Shown here: in pieces, positions 42,564 through 51,355 of the stretch | Layout of the letters: each line of letters begins with the position of its first letter | Position numbering within the stretch: the stretch's first letter is position 1 | Assembly (NCBI GenBank): GCA_002344795.1 | Contig: DDUM01000020.1 | Span: 145,108-209,107, forward strand | Length of the DNA: 64,000 nucleotides | Source of the DNA: Flammeovirgaceae bacterium UBA2338 | Lineage (GTDB): Bacteria > Bacteroidota > Bacteroidia > Cytophagales > Cyclobacteriaceae | Reading direction: 5' to 3' | Made by a program: the position numbers and the translations under genes | The notes under the pieces: model-generated | Told to the model about the DNA's origin: nothing | The model's database searches: none | What the model saw: only the letters and a program-made list of their open reading frames with translations

Positions 42564-43585
42564 GTATTGGAGTAGATATTCAATTCATCGTCTCCAACCA
42601 TCTCACTGTTGCCTGCTTCTTTGTCAATGAACGGTGCGCCAATTCCAGACTTAAACCTTTGCCCTGAAGTGAATACCCTGGCTTCATCCCATAAACCTTC
42701 AGACAAGAAAGTTTTGATTGTTTGTGCTCCTCCTTCAACAATTAGAGATTGAATATTTCGATCGAATAAGTTAGCAAGCATATCATCCAAAAGATGCTCC
42801 TTTTCCAAAAGATGATACTCCACATTATCTTTAATGTCCTGCCTCACATTGTTGTAGCAAATGGTGGGAGTAGTTCCGTCAAATAAATGAAGCGATGGAT
42901 CTAAATTTAATTTAGGATCAATAACTATCCTAACAGGGTTTCTGCCCGTCCAATTCCGAGCCGTTAATTTTGGGTTATCATGCAGTGCGGTATTATACCC
43001 CACCAAAATTGAATCCTCTTCTGTGCGCCATTTATGCACCAATTTTCTTGAGTACTCATTACTGATCCATTTAGAATCATAGTTTTCCCTGGCAATAAAA
43101 CCATCCGAGGTATGCGCCCATTTCAAAATGACAAACGGTCTCTTTTGCTTAAAGAAAGTAAAAAAACGCTTATTCAGTTCGCGGCCTTCGCCCTCCAAAA
43201 CTTCGGTACTCACTTCAATTCCAGCGCCATTTAATTTGTTGATGCCCTTCCCTGCCACCAGGGGATTGGGGTCAACATTGGCAATAACAACGCGTTTTAC
43301 CTGATGTTTTACAAGCAGGTCAACACAAGGAGGTGTTTTCCCCGTATGTGCACAGGGCTCCAGGTTGACATAAACTACGGAGTCTTTAAGAACAGATTTA
43401 TCCTTCACTGCATTTACCGCATTAACTTCTGCATGGGCTTCACCATATTTGCGATGCCAGCCTTCTCCAATTATTTTATCATCATGTACAATTACACACC
43501 CTACCAAAGGATTCGGGCTCACATGACCTGTTCCATTTTTGGCCAACTCCATGGCGCGAAGCATATAAAATTTGTCAGAGATCAT
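42560..43585 (-). CDS. ribD: Bifunctional riboflavin biosynthesis deaminase/reductase RibD
   Basis: A 341-residue cytoplasmic enzyme with an N-terminal deaminase domain (about 1-145) and a C-terminal reductase domain. The deaminase zinc site is HAEVNAV plus PCAHTGKTPPC. The reductase part has VLKWAHTSDGFIA and SLIVEGGAQTIKTFL. It catalyses two consecutive steps of riboflavin synthesis. I chose the ATG at 43585 (MISDKFYMLRAM); the frame opens seven codons earlier at a TTG. It is divergent from prmC, with 35 bases between start codons. Confidence 0.95.
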   Translation of the reverse strand: MISDKFYMLRAMELAKNGTGHVSPNPLVGCVIVHDDKIIGEGWHRKYGEAHAEVNAVNAVKDKSVLKDSVVYVNLEPCAHTGKTPPCVDLLVKHQVKRVVIANVDPNPLVAGKGINKLNGAGIEVSTEVLEGEGRELNKRFFTFFKQKRPFVILKWAHTSDGFIARENYDSKWISNEYSRKLVHKWRTEEDSILVGYNTALHDNPKLTARNWTGRNPVRIVIDPKLNLDPSLHLFDGTTPTICYNNVRQDIKDNVEYHLLEKEHLLDDMLANLFDRNIQSLIVEGGAQTIKTFLSEGLWDEARVFTSGQRFKSGIGAPFIDKEAGNSEMVGDDELNIYSNT

Positions 43586-43620
43586 TTCAATTATGTAACA
43601 TTGCAAAGATCAATTAAGCC

Positions 43621-44469
43621 ATGCCCAATTCCAAAGAGGTCTTTAGTTGGACCGTTGACCAAATCACATTAGATGAACATCCTGAAGAAATCAGGAGCAT
43701 CATCTATTTAATGCTGGAGAAAAAATTCAACATTACTAAATCAAATATTATTGCTGCAAGGGATATCCCTGACTTTAATCAGGGGGAGTTACATTCAATA
43801 GTAAAGAGAATTAATAAAGGGGAACCTATCCAGTATATTATTGGAACGCAAGAATTCTACGGAAGAAGTTTTAATGTTGACCCTTCTGTATTGATTCCGA
43901 GGCCGGAAACAGAATTACTTATTTCTACAGTTATTGATCATTTAAATATGTCAAGAATCGATTCCCCAAAAATTCTTGACATTGGCACAGGGAGTGGTTG
44001 TATTCCCATAACACTTCAATTGGTGCTGGACGCTAAGGATGTTACCGGAATAGACATAAGTGAAAAAGCAATTGCCACTGCAAGAAGCAATAACCAATTG
44101 CACAACACCCAGGTTAATTTTCAGCTGGCAGATGTATTGAACGATCCGTTCCCGGACAATCATTATGATATCATTGTCAGCAATCCTCCTTATGTGACCG
44201 AACGAGAAAAATCAGGCATGAAAATCAATGTACTAAATTTCGAGCCACACAATGCATTGTTTGTACCTGATAACGACCCTTTGCTTTTTTACAAGGTCAT
44301 CGCAGAGAAAAGTAAAATTTGTCTCAATTATGGAGGGATAGTGGTGGTGGAAATAAATCAACTATATGCAAATGATATTGAGTTGATCTTTATGACCAAT
44401 TCATTTCGCTTTGTTCAAACCATCAAGGATCTTTCTGGAAAGGACAGGATTGTAAAAGCAATCCTTTAA
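43621..44469 (+). CDS. prmC: Release factor N5-glutamine methyltransferase PrmC
   Basis: A 282-residue SAM-dependent methyltransferase that methylates the GGQ glutamine of release factors 1 and 2. It has the N-terminal helical domain (GEPIQYIIGTQEFYGRSFNV), the SAM site ILDIGTGSGCIPI, and the catalytic NPPY in IVSNPPYVT. Length is normal. It is divergent from ribD and convergent with rocD, with 115 bases between them that hold a hairpin. Confidence 0.95.
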   Translation: MPNSKEVFSWTVDQITLDEHPEEIRSIIYLMLEKKFNITKSNIIAARDIPDFNQGELHSIVKRINKGEPIQYIIGTQEFYGRSFNVDPSVLIPRPETELLISTVIDHLNMSRIDSPKILDIGTGSGCIPITLQLVLDAKDVTGIDISEKAIATARSNNQLHNTQVNFQLADVLNDPFPDNHYDIIVSNPPYVTEREKSGMKINVLNFEPHNALFVPDNDPLLFYKVIAEKSKICLNYGGIVVVEINQLYANDIELIFMTNSFRFVQTIKDLSGKDRIVKAIL

Positions 44470-44481
44470 GGCGCAACAAAA

Positions 44482-44566
44482 AAAGGCCGCCTCAAAAATC
44501 AGTTCGTCATTGCCTGTCTGGGCATATAGGCGATGAAGTCCTAATTAGACTTTTGAGACAGTCTCT
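44482..44566 (-). terminator. Nested inverted repeat, probable terminator of rocD
   Basis: On the minus strand after the rocD stop, AGACTGTCTCAAAA pairs with TTTTGAGGCGGCCT with one mismatch and two wobbles, and the last arm runs into seven T residues. Inside the loop a second hairpin pairs TCATCGCC with GGCAATGA (one wobble). A simple terminator would not need the inner hairpin, and the outer arms resemble ends of some insertion elements, so a decayed mobile-element origin is possible. As a terminator for rocD it is well formed. Confidence 0.6.
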
Positions 44567-44584
44567 TCATTTAAATCAGCTGAT

Positions 44585-45823
44585 CTATTTCTTAAAGTTG
44601 GTAACTACCTTCTCAATAATATCACAGCATTCATGAATCTGCTCTTCGGTCATAACCAACGGAGGGGCAAAGCGAATAATATTTCCATGAGTAGGCTTAG
44701 CCAATAGGCCATTCTCTTTTAGTTGTACACATATGTTCCAGGCTGTTTTACTGTCTGGTGTGTCATTCACAACTACCGCATTGAGCAGACCCTTTCCACG
44801 CACTAGTGTAACCAAATCACATTTTTGGATCAATGCATTCATTCTCTCTCTAAAAATCTTCCCGAGTTTTTCTGCGTTTTCGGCCAACCTCTCTTCTATA
44901 ACTACTTCCAGTGCTGCTTTACACACCACAGCCGCCAATGGATTGCCCCCAAAAGTAGAACCATGTTGTCCAGGCTTTATTCCCAGCATAATTTCATCAT
45001 CTGCCAGCACACAAGAAATTGGAAGTACACCTCCTGAAATCGCCTTTCCTAAGATTAAAAGATCAGGGCGAACACCTTCATAGTCACTTGCCAACATCTT
45101 TCCAGTGCGGGCAATCCCAGTTTGAATTTCATCTATCATCAACAGTACGTTGTTCTTCTTACACAACTCACTGGCTTTTTTCAAATACCCTTCAGATGGC
45201 ACGTAAATACCCGCCTCGCCCTGAATAGGTTCAATCAATAAGCATGCGACATTGGGGTTCTTAAGTTCTTGCTCCAGCACTGCTACATTGTCATATTCCA
45301 CTACCTTGAAGCCGGGATTAAAAGGCCCAAAACCAGTTCTGGCCGATGGATCAGATGAAGCTGAAATGATGGTGGTTGTTCTTCCGTGAAAGTTTTTCTC
45401 AGCAGTAAGTATGATCGCTTGATTTTCCGGAATTCCTTTCACATTATATCCCCACTTCCTTACCAGTTTGATACCTGTTTCTACACCCTCGGCACCGCTA
45501 TTCATAAATAGCACCTTGTCATACGCAAATAATTCACAGATAAATTTTTCTGCAATCCCAAGCTTATCATTATAAAATGCCCGGGAAACAAGTGTCAGTT
45601 GTTTTGCCTGATCAATCAGTGCATTTATTATTCGGGGATGGCAATGCCCCTGGTTAACTGCGCTATAAGCCGAAAGAAAATCGTAATATCGTTTCCCCTC
45701 AACGTCCCAAAGAAAAACTCCTTCCCCTTTGCTTAAAACAACATCAATTGGGTTGTAATTATGGGCTCCATATTTTTGTTCTAATGCTATTGCCTCCTGG
45801 CTTGTTGTGCTTGCAGTTTCCAT
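44585..45823 (-). CDS. rocD: Ornithine aminotransferase
   Basis: A 412-residue PLP enzyme transferring the delta-amino group of ornithine to 2-oxoglutarate, giving glutamate semialdehyde. The PLP lysine is in LLILGKAISGGVLP, with the preceding IDEIQTGIARTGK motif and the substrate region NYNPIDVVLSKGEGVFLWD that marks ornithine-type members. C-terminal RFAPPLVMTEEQIHECC is conserved. It stands alone, divergent from rmuC and convergent with prmC. It would join arginine or ornithine breakdown to proline and glutamate, which also receives flux from the 5-oxoproline operon at 51897-57402. Confidence 0.93.
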   Translation of the reverse strand: METASTTSQEAIALEQKYGAHNYNPIDVVLSKGEGVFLWDVEGKRYYDFLSAYSAVNQGHCHPRIINALIDQAKQLTLVSRAFYNDKLGIAEKFICELFAYDKVLFMNSGAEGVETGIKLVRKWGYNVKGIPENQAIILTAEKNFHGRTTTIISASSDPSARTGFGPFNPGFKVVEYDNVAVLEQELKNPNVACLLIEPIQGEAGIYVPSEGYLKKASELCKKNNVLLMIDEIQTGIARTGKMLASDYEGVRPDLLILGKAISGGVLPISCVLADDEIMLGIKPGQHGSTFGGNPLAAVVCKAALEVVIEERLAENAEKLGKIFRERMNALIQKCDLVTLVRGKGLLNAVVVNDTPDSKTAWNICVQLKENGLLAKPTHGNIIRFAPPLVMTEEQIHECCDIIEKVVTNFKK

Positions 45824-45974
45824 AGTAGATAAATTACTTTAATAAAATGATACAGAACTGTACGCCACCAGGTATAAATAGGCTCTTCAATTACTCCAAA
45901 ACCTGCCAATAAATGGCGCCATCTGATGCACGCAAAGATATATCATTTGCCCCCAATCGCCTAAGAAGATGGGG

Positions 45975-46004
45975 TTGGGCTTGCGGTTTTTTGCCCTAAC
46001 TTTA
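45975..46004 (+). promoter_or_regulatory. Promoter immediately upstream of rmuC
   Basis: TTG (45975-45977) is followed after 19 bases by TAACTTTA (45997-46004), one base off TAnnTTTG. The ATG lies five bases after the box, so the transcript should begin at or next to the start codon. Confidence 0.55.
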
Positions 46005-46009
46005 CAGCG

Positions 46010-47323
46010 ATGGAAATAGTGATTTTGCTCGCGGGAATTGTGATTGGTGCTATCGCTGGATGGTTGATTGCAAAATATAAGTATTCTGCCGATGGTGGCT
46101 CACTGGCCATCGAACAGGAGAAGACACGCGCCTTAACCAGTCAGACATTAGAGTTGAAAAAAGAGCTGGAGCACCTCCGTCACACTAATCTTGAATTGAA
46201 CACGAGTTTATCTGCCACCGAAGCCAACTATCGCAATCTCCAGGAAAAATTGGCCGACCAAAAGAAAGAATTAGAAACTTTACAAGAGAAATTTTCGGTT
46301 CAATTTGAAAATTTGGCCAATAGAATCTTTGAGGAAAAGAGTAAAAAATTTACCGAGCAGAATAAGACCAACATGACCGATGTGTTAAAACCATTGGGAG
46401 AAAAAATTATAGAATTCGAAAAGCGAATCGACTTATCTCATAAAGATTCCATTGAAAAAAATGCCAGCCTCTTTAATGAGCTTAAAAACTTAAAAGAACT
46501 CAATCTTCAAATGGGCGAAGATGCCCGTAACTTAACCCGCGCCCTAAAAAGTGACACCAAAACACAGGGTTCGTGGGGAGAACTAATCCTCGAAACCATT
46601 CTCGAAAAATCCGGATTGGAAAAAGGGAGAGAATACACGGTGCAAGAAACTTTCTATACAGAGGATGGCAGGAGACAAAGACCCGATGTAATCATCAACC
46701 TACCAGAATCAAGGCATATTATTATCGATTCCAAGGTGAGTTTAACCGCCTACAACAACTATGTAAATGCTGAAAAAGACGATGAACGAGATGCACAGGT
46801 AAAGTTGCATATGCAATCGATCAAGCAGCACATGCGCATTCTCACGGACAAAAATTACCAGAAAAATTACAGCGACAATGGGCTTGATTTTGTGATCATG
46901 TTTATTCCCATTGAAACTGCTTATCTACTGGCCATCCAAACCGATCCTAAGCTTTATGAAGAGGCTTTTGATAAAAGAATTGTTTTCGTAAGTCCAACAT
47001 TACTCCTTCCCTCTTTACAATTGATTAAAAGTGTGTGGCGCCAAGAACATCAAAATAGAAATGTGATTGAGATCGCAAAAAGAGCTGGAGATCTATACGA
47101 CAAGTTCGTTGGGTTTACTGAAGACTTGCTTACACTCGGCCGTCACTTGAATTCTTCCAAAAAATTCTATGAGGAGTCCATGAAAAAATTGTCTGTGGGT
47201 AATGGCAATATTGTAAGCAAAGTAGAGAACCTGAAGAAATTAGGTGCAAAAGCAGAGAAGACCATTGACCAACAACTACTGGGGAGAGCGGAGGATCAGG
47301 GTGACCTCTTTGGTCAATCATAA
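46010..47323 (+). CDS. rmuC: DNA recombination protein RmuC homologue
   Basis: A 437-residue protein with an N-terminal membrane anchor (MEIVILLAGIVIGAIAGWLI), a long coiled coil (about 35-170) and the C-terminal RmuC nuclease-like domain. Signature blocks are TQGSWGELILETILEKSGLEKGREY, RPDVIINLPESRHIIIDSKVS and YQKNYSDNGLDFVIMFIPIETAY. RmuC limits certain DNA inversions and rearrangements in E. coli and resembles PD-(D/E)xK nucleases; the D..DxK residues are in PDVI and IIDSK. The promoter abuts the start codon. Confidence 0.92.
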   Translation: MEIVILLAGIVIGAIAGWLIAKYKYSADGGSLAIEQEKTRALTSQTLELKKELEHLRHTNLELNTSLSATEANYRNLQEKLADQKKELETLQEKFSVQFENLANRIFEEKSKKFTEQNKTNMTDVLKPLGEKIIEFEKRIDLSHKDSIEKNASLFNELKNLKELNLQMGEDARNLTRALKSDTKTQGSWGELILETILEKSGLEKGREYTVQETFYTEDGRRQRPDVIINLPESRHIIIDSKVSLTAYNNYVNAEKDDERDAQVKLHMQSIKQHMRILTDKNYQKNYSDNGLDFVIMFIPIETAYLLAIQTDPKLYEEAFDKRIVFVSPTLLLPSLQLIKSVWRQEHQNRNVIEIAKRAGDLYDKFVGFTEDLLTLGRHLNSSKKFYEESMKKLSVGNGNIVSKVENLKKLGAKAEKTIDQQLLGRAEDQGDLFGQS

Positions 47324-47370
47324 AATGATCAATAAATTTTTGCGCCTTTAGATTTATTAATTGGATTGAG

Positions 47371-47745
47371 ATGAAATTAACAGCGGATAATAAGCTTAAA
47401 AAAATAATCGTGGTGGGCGATCGGGTATTGATCAAGCCTAAAAAACAAAATGACAAAACTGCCAGCGGACTTTATCTTCCTCCAGGTGTTCAGGAAAAGG
47501 AAAAAATTCAAAGTGGGTATATTATAAAAGTGGGACCTGGCTATCCGCTCCCCACACCTGTAGATGAAGAGGACATGTGGAAAGGCAAAGAAGATATCGT
47601 TAAGTACCTTCCCTTACAAGCGCATGAAGGTGACCTGGCCATCTTTTTACAGAAAGGTGCGGTGGAAGTGATTTATGAAAATGAAAGATATTTCATTGTT
47701 CCGCAGTCATCGATACTCATGCTTGAACGAGAAGAGGATTTATAA
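47371..47745 (+). CDS. GroES-like (Cpn10 fold) protein
   Basis: A 124-residue protein beginning KIIVVGDRVLIKPKKQNDKTASGLYLP, the GroES signature, and ending with EGDLAIFLQKGAVEVIYENERYFIVPQSSILML. A charged insertion (PTPVDEEDMWKGKEDIVKYLPL, about 72-93) lies where GroES is short, and the mobile-loop region differs from the canonical one. It is not next to groEL. This lineage-specific paralogue is seen in Bacteroidota with unknown partners. Its stop overlaps the start of the next small gene (TAATG). Confidence 0.8.
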   Translation: MKLTADNKLKKIIVVGDRVLIKPKKQNDKTASGLYLPPGVQEKEKIQSGYIIKVGPGYPLPTPVDEEDMWKGKEDIVKYLPLQAHEGDLAIFLQKGAVEVIYENERYFIVPQSSILMLEREEDL

Positions 47746-47957
47746 TGGCTGGCCTTTCATTTGATGTGCTCAGGGTCGGGAAAAAATACCGCCTTACAAA
47801 TTATGGCGACAAATACGACTTTATCATTGAATCCATTTTGGCCAATGGAGACTTCAAGGTAAAAGATATTCATACCCTGGAAAGATATTTGCTGAAGGAC
47901 ACCCTAAAGTTCGGGACTGGGGGCGATTTTCGCCTGGATGAATTAAGAACAGGTTAA
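47745..47957 (+). CDS. Small conserved protein coupled to the GroES-like gene
   Basis: A 70-residue protein (MAGLSFDVLRVGKKYRLTNY and onward, ending FGTGGDFRLDELRTG), predicted to be mostly beta and soluble. I do not recognise a named domain. It overlaps the preceding stop codon by one base, so translation is coupled, and the product may work with the GroES-like protein. After it comes an imperfect hairpin (CTCCTCTGC against GCACAGGAG, 47962-47991) without a T run, which could be a weak terminator. Confidence 0.7.
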   Translation: MAGLSFDVLRVGKKYRLTNYGDKYDFIIESILANGDFKVKDIHTLERYLLKDTLKFGTGGDFRLDELRTG

Positions 47958-48030
47958 AACACTCCTCTGCTTTTTTGCGTAAGCACAGGAGGAATAGGAT
48001 ATTTATTGAATATTTCAAATAATAAATTTT

Positions 48031-49488
48031 ATGTATTTACGGCTAATTACAATTCTTTATCTGAGTAGCTTTTCTTTATTCGCACAAAGTGATCTTCCCA
48101 CTGATTTTCTATCAAAAGAATTTCACAAAGAGCGGAGACAAAAACTTCGCGAAAAACTACCTCCCAATTCGGTGGCAGTATTTTTTGCAAATCCGGTTCG
48201 CAATCGTGCCAATGATGTGGATTTCATTTATCATCAAGATCCCAACTTTTTATACCTTACCGGGTATAAAGAACCTCATGCCGTATTGCTGATTTTCAAA
48301 GACAATCAAACCTCAGCCAACGGAAAATCCTATGATGAAATCATATTCGTACAGCCGCGAAACGCCATGAGAGAAATGTGGACAGGGCGAAGACTGGGTG
48401 ACGAAGGGACAAGGAATTTATTAGGGTTGGAGCAGTCTTTTGACAACACAGAGTTCAAGAAATACAATGTAGATTTCAGCAAGTTTGATCAGGTACTATT
48501 TTATGATTTCTTTAATGATGTAAGAGACGATCCATCTGATCCATCCGATCTCTACAGTCTGATTGAAGATTTCAAAGTAAAAGTCAATTACGAATCCAAA
48601 AACAACATCAACGTTTCGCTTGAGCAAAGAAAAAATAATCTAAATCTAACTGTGCTTGATGGATACATGAAAGCCCTGAGGGGGATAAAAACAGAAGAGG
48701 AGTTAGCATTGATTCGAAAAGCAGTTCAAATTTCATGTCAGGGACAGATAGAAGTGATGAAGGCACTAAAACCAGGTATGTCTGAAAGAGAAATTCAAGG
48801 TGTGCACGAATTTGTATTCAAAAAATACCAGGCCGAAGATGTTGGCTACCCCTCTATCGTAGGCGCTGGGCACAACGGATGTATCCTTCATTATATTGAA
48901 AATTATCAGCCCGAGGTTTCTTCAAAGGAGTTGATTTTGATGGATCTTGGCGCTGAGTATCGCGGATATACTGCCGATGTGACGAGAACCATTCCCATTA
49001 GCGGCAAATTTACGCCTGATCAAAAAGCCATCTATGACATCGTGTTGAAGGCTCAGGAAGCTGCCATGAAAAAAGTAAAGCCGGGTGTTAGTTTTGCGGA
49101 ACTTAACCAGGTGACGAAAGACGTTGTGAACAAGGGTCTGAAAGATTTGGGGATTATAAAATCTGTAGATGAAGATCATTTGTATTATCCACATGGTTGC
49201 TGCCATCACATAGGATTGGATGTACACGACAAAGGGTTTCGGGATGCCATTCAAGAGAACATGACATTCACCATAGAACCTGGAATTTATATTCCGGAAA
49301 ACAGCAATTGCGATCCCCGTTGGTGGGGCATAGCCGTGCGTATTGAAGATGATTTCAGATCAACTAAAAACGGGTATGAACATCTTTCGGATCTCGCCCC
49401 TCGCACAACAGAAGATATTGAAGCCACCATGAAGCTGCCAAGTCCATTGGACAATTTTATCCTCCCTGACTTGAAAAATAAAAAGTAG
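48031..49488 (+). CDS. Exported aminopeptidase P (Xaa-Pro aminopeptidase, M24B)
   Basis: A 485-residue metallopeptidase that removes the N-terminal residue before proline. A signal peptide (MYLRLITILYLSSFSLFAQ) indicates export to the periplasm. The AMP_N domain (about 30-190) is followed by the pita-bread fold. Metal ligands are in LMDLGAEYRGYTADVTRTIP (two Asp), HGCCHHIGLDVHD (His), FTIEPGIYIPE (Glu) and VRIEDDF (Glu). HGCCHH replaces the more usual HGxSHH; the ligand histidines are kept. It starts 74 bases after the small gene and probably has its own promoter. Confidence 0.93.
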   Translation: MYLRLITILYLSSFSLFAQSDLPTDFLSKEFHKERRQKLREKLPPNSVAVFFANPVRNRANDVDFIYHQDPNFLYLTGYKEPHAVLLIFKDNQTSANGKSYDEIIFVQPRNAMREMWTGRRLGDEGTRNLLGLEQSFDNTEFKKYNVDFSKFDQVLFYDFFNDVRDDPSDPSDLYSLIEDFKVKVNYESKNNINVSLEQRKNNLNLTVLDGYMKALRGIKTEEELALIRKAVQISCQGQIEVMKALKPGMSEREIQGVHEFVFKKYQAEDVGYPSIVGAGHNGCILHYIENYQPEVSSKELILMDLGAEYRGYTADVTRTIPISGKFTPDQKAIYDIVLKAQEAAMKKVKPGVSFAELNQVTKDVVNKGLKDLGIIKSVDEDHLYYPHGCCHHIGLDVHDKGFRDAIQENMTFTIEPGIYIPENSNCDPRWWGIAVRIEDDFRSTKNGYEHLSDLAPRTTEDIEATMKLPSPLDNFILPDLKNKK

Positions 49489-49548
49489 GTTACTGCAAAT
49501 TGCAATCGTAGTATTTTTTGTGTTCATTCGATGATTTGAACCAATACT

Positions 49549-51282
49549 ATGATTGCAATTCGCAGAATTTATGATCACAACAATCCAGTTAATCAAAATG
49601 CATTAGCCCAATGCAAAGAAATACTGGTTGCTCAATTTCCACACCTAACGCCTTCAGAGGCAGATGAAATTTTTGTTGCCGCCAAAAATCCACTGGCGGT
49701 ACATTTTCGTTATGTTATCCTTGTGGCAGAGGCTCGCAATAAAAAGGTAATAGGCCTGGTTGTTGCGTCATACTTTCCCAAAGAAAAATTTTACTTTCTT
49801 GATTATATCGCCTCCCACCATCAAAAAAGCAGGGGAGGCGTTGGCGGAGCCTTATATGAAAGGTTGCGCGAAGAAGCTGCTGCAAATAAAGTCATCGGAA
49901 TATTTTTTGATTGTCTATCTGATGAACCTGAACTATGCCTCAATGAAGTTGAAAGGAAGCAAAATATTGCAAGACTTCGGTTTTATGAGCGCTATGGTGC
50001 TCGCCCTATAGCAGGCACTCAATACGAGCTACCACGAAACGATGGCTCTGTTTTTCATTTGGTCTTTGAGGGACCCGGTGAAAAATCAGAACTCAAAGCA
50101 TCTGATGGAAGAAAAATCATCAGGGCCATACTGGAGAAAAAACAAGGAGGAAAATGCTCTCCTGAATACATTAAGAAAGTTATTGACTCCATAAAAGGAA
50201 CCTCCTTGCTATTGAGAGAGAAGCGATATGTTAAAAAGGAGAAGTATATAGAAATAAAAAAGGAGATCCCTTCTGACAAAAAGATTGGATTGGTGATCAA
50301 TGAAGGTCATATCATTCATCACGTCAGGGATAAGGGGTATTTGGAGTCTCCGATAAGAGTTAAGTCCATATTGAAGGAACTTGAAAAGGTTAAGATCTTT
50401 GAAAAGGCAGCCTCTAAAACTTATCCCGATAGCTGGGTGGAAGAAGTTCACCACCCCGAGTTCATCAGTTTTCTTAAAAAAGCATGTGCTGCGGCTAAGG
50501 ATGGCGCCATCCTTTACCCTGAAATTTTCCCTAAAAGATTTTCCCAACGCATCCCTCTCTCACCAGAGCACCAGATCGGCTATTATTGTATTGACAGCAC
50601 TACTCCTATTCATGCCAATGCCTACAAAGCCTCGCGTGCAGCTGTCAATTGTACACTTACTGCAGCCGAACAGGTGCTCAATGGAAGGCAGATGGCCTAT
50701 GCACTCGTGCGTCCACCGGGGCATCACGCAGAACGGAAATATTTTGGAGGATTTTGCTACTTAAATTCCAATGCAGTAGCTGCCAACTACCTCAGCAAAA
50801 AAGGCAAAGTGGTTATTCTGGATATCGATTACCATCATGGCAACGGGCAGCAAAATATTTTTTATGAACGCAGGGATGTTTACACTATCTCCATCCATGG
50901 CGACCCAGTGTACGCCTACCCTAACTTTACTGGTTTTGCGGATGAACGTGGATTGCATGAGGGCGAGGGTTACAACCTGAATATTCCTTTAAAGAAAGGG
51001 ATCGATGGTAAACAATATCGAAAAGCTTTGGAGCTTGCCATTGATGAAATCAAAAAATTCAATCCCGCTTATTTGATCATTGCCCTCGGACTGGACACCG
51101 CTCAAGGTGATCCTACCGGAACCTGGAGGCTGTCATCCCAGGATTTTGTTGAAAATGGAAAGATATTGGCAAAGCTCAATTTACCAACACTCATTGTTCA
51201 GGAAGGTGGATATAAAAACAGAGATCTGGGAATCAATGCCCGTCACTTTTTTGAAGGGCTTTGGGAAGGGTATTATATGTAA
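49549..51282 (+). CDS. Fusion of GNAT acetyltransferase and histone deacetylase-like amidohydrolase
   Basis: A 577-residue cytoplasmic protein. The N-terminal domain (about 1-180) is a GNAT fold with the CoA-binding loop SRGGVGGALYERL. A linker of about 60 Lys/Glu-rich residues leads to a histone deacetylase-like domain (about 238-577). That domain has PPGHHAERKYFGGFCYLN (catalytic His pair, near 389), zinc ligands D427 and H429 in DIDYHHGNG, and D516 in LGLDTAQGDP. The domain is closest to acetylpolyamine amidohydrolases. One chain thus holds domains for adding and removing acetyl groups, perhaps on polyamines or lysine side chains. It stands alone, bounded by a strong convergent terminator. 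Confidence 0.88.
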   Translation: MIAIRRIYDHNNPVNQNALAQCKEILVAQFPHLTPSEADEIFVAAKNPLAVHFRYVILVAEARNKKVIGLVVASYFPKEKFYFLDYIASHHQKSRGGVGGALYERLREEAAANKVIGIFFDCLSDEPELCLNEVERKQNIARLRFYERYGARPIAGTQYELPRNDGSVFHLVFEGPGEKSELKASDGRKIIRAILEKKQGGKCSPEYIKKVIDSIKGTSLLLREKRYVKKEKYIEIKKEIPSDKKIGLVINEGHIIHHVRDKGYLESPIRVKSILKELEKVKIFEKAASKTYPDSWVEEVHHPEFISFLKKACAAAKDGAILYPEIFPKRFSQRIPLSPEHQIGYYCIDSTTPIHANAYKASRAAVNCTLTAAEQVLNGRQMAYALVRPPGHHAERKYFGGFCYLNSNAVAANYLSKKGKVVILDIDYHHGNGQQNIFYERRDVYTISIHGDPVYAYPNFTGFADERGLHEGEGYNLNIPLKKGIDGKQYRKALELAIDEIKKFNPAYLIIALGLDTAQGDPTGTWRLSSQDFVENGKILAKLNLPTLIVQEGGYKNRDLGINARHFFEGLWEGYYM

Positions 51283-51296
51283 TAGCATTCTACCCA

Positions 51297-51340
51297 AATT
51301 AAGAAATTCACAACAGTTTACTATTGTGAATTTCTTAATT
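51297..51340. terminator. Bidirectional terminator, perfect 17-bp inverted repeat
   Basis: AATTAAGAAATTCACAA at 51297-51313 pairs without mismatch with TTGTGAATTTCTTAATT at 51324-51340, leaving a 10-base loop. It lies exactly between the convergent acetylase-deacetylase gene and the lipoprotein gene. It is AT-rich for a terminator, but the stem is long and T residues follow on both strands. Confidence 0.75.
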
Positions 51341-51355
51341 AATAGTTCATTTTAA

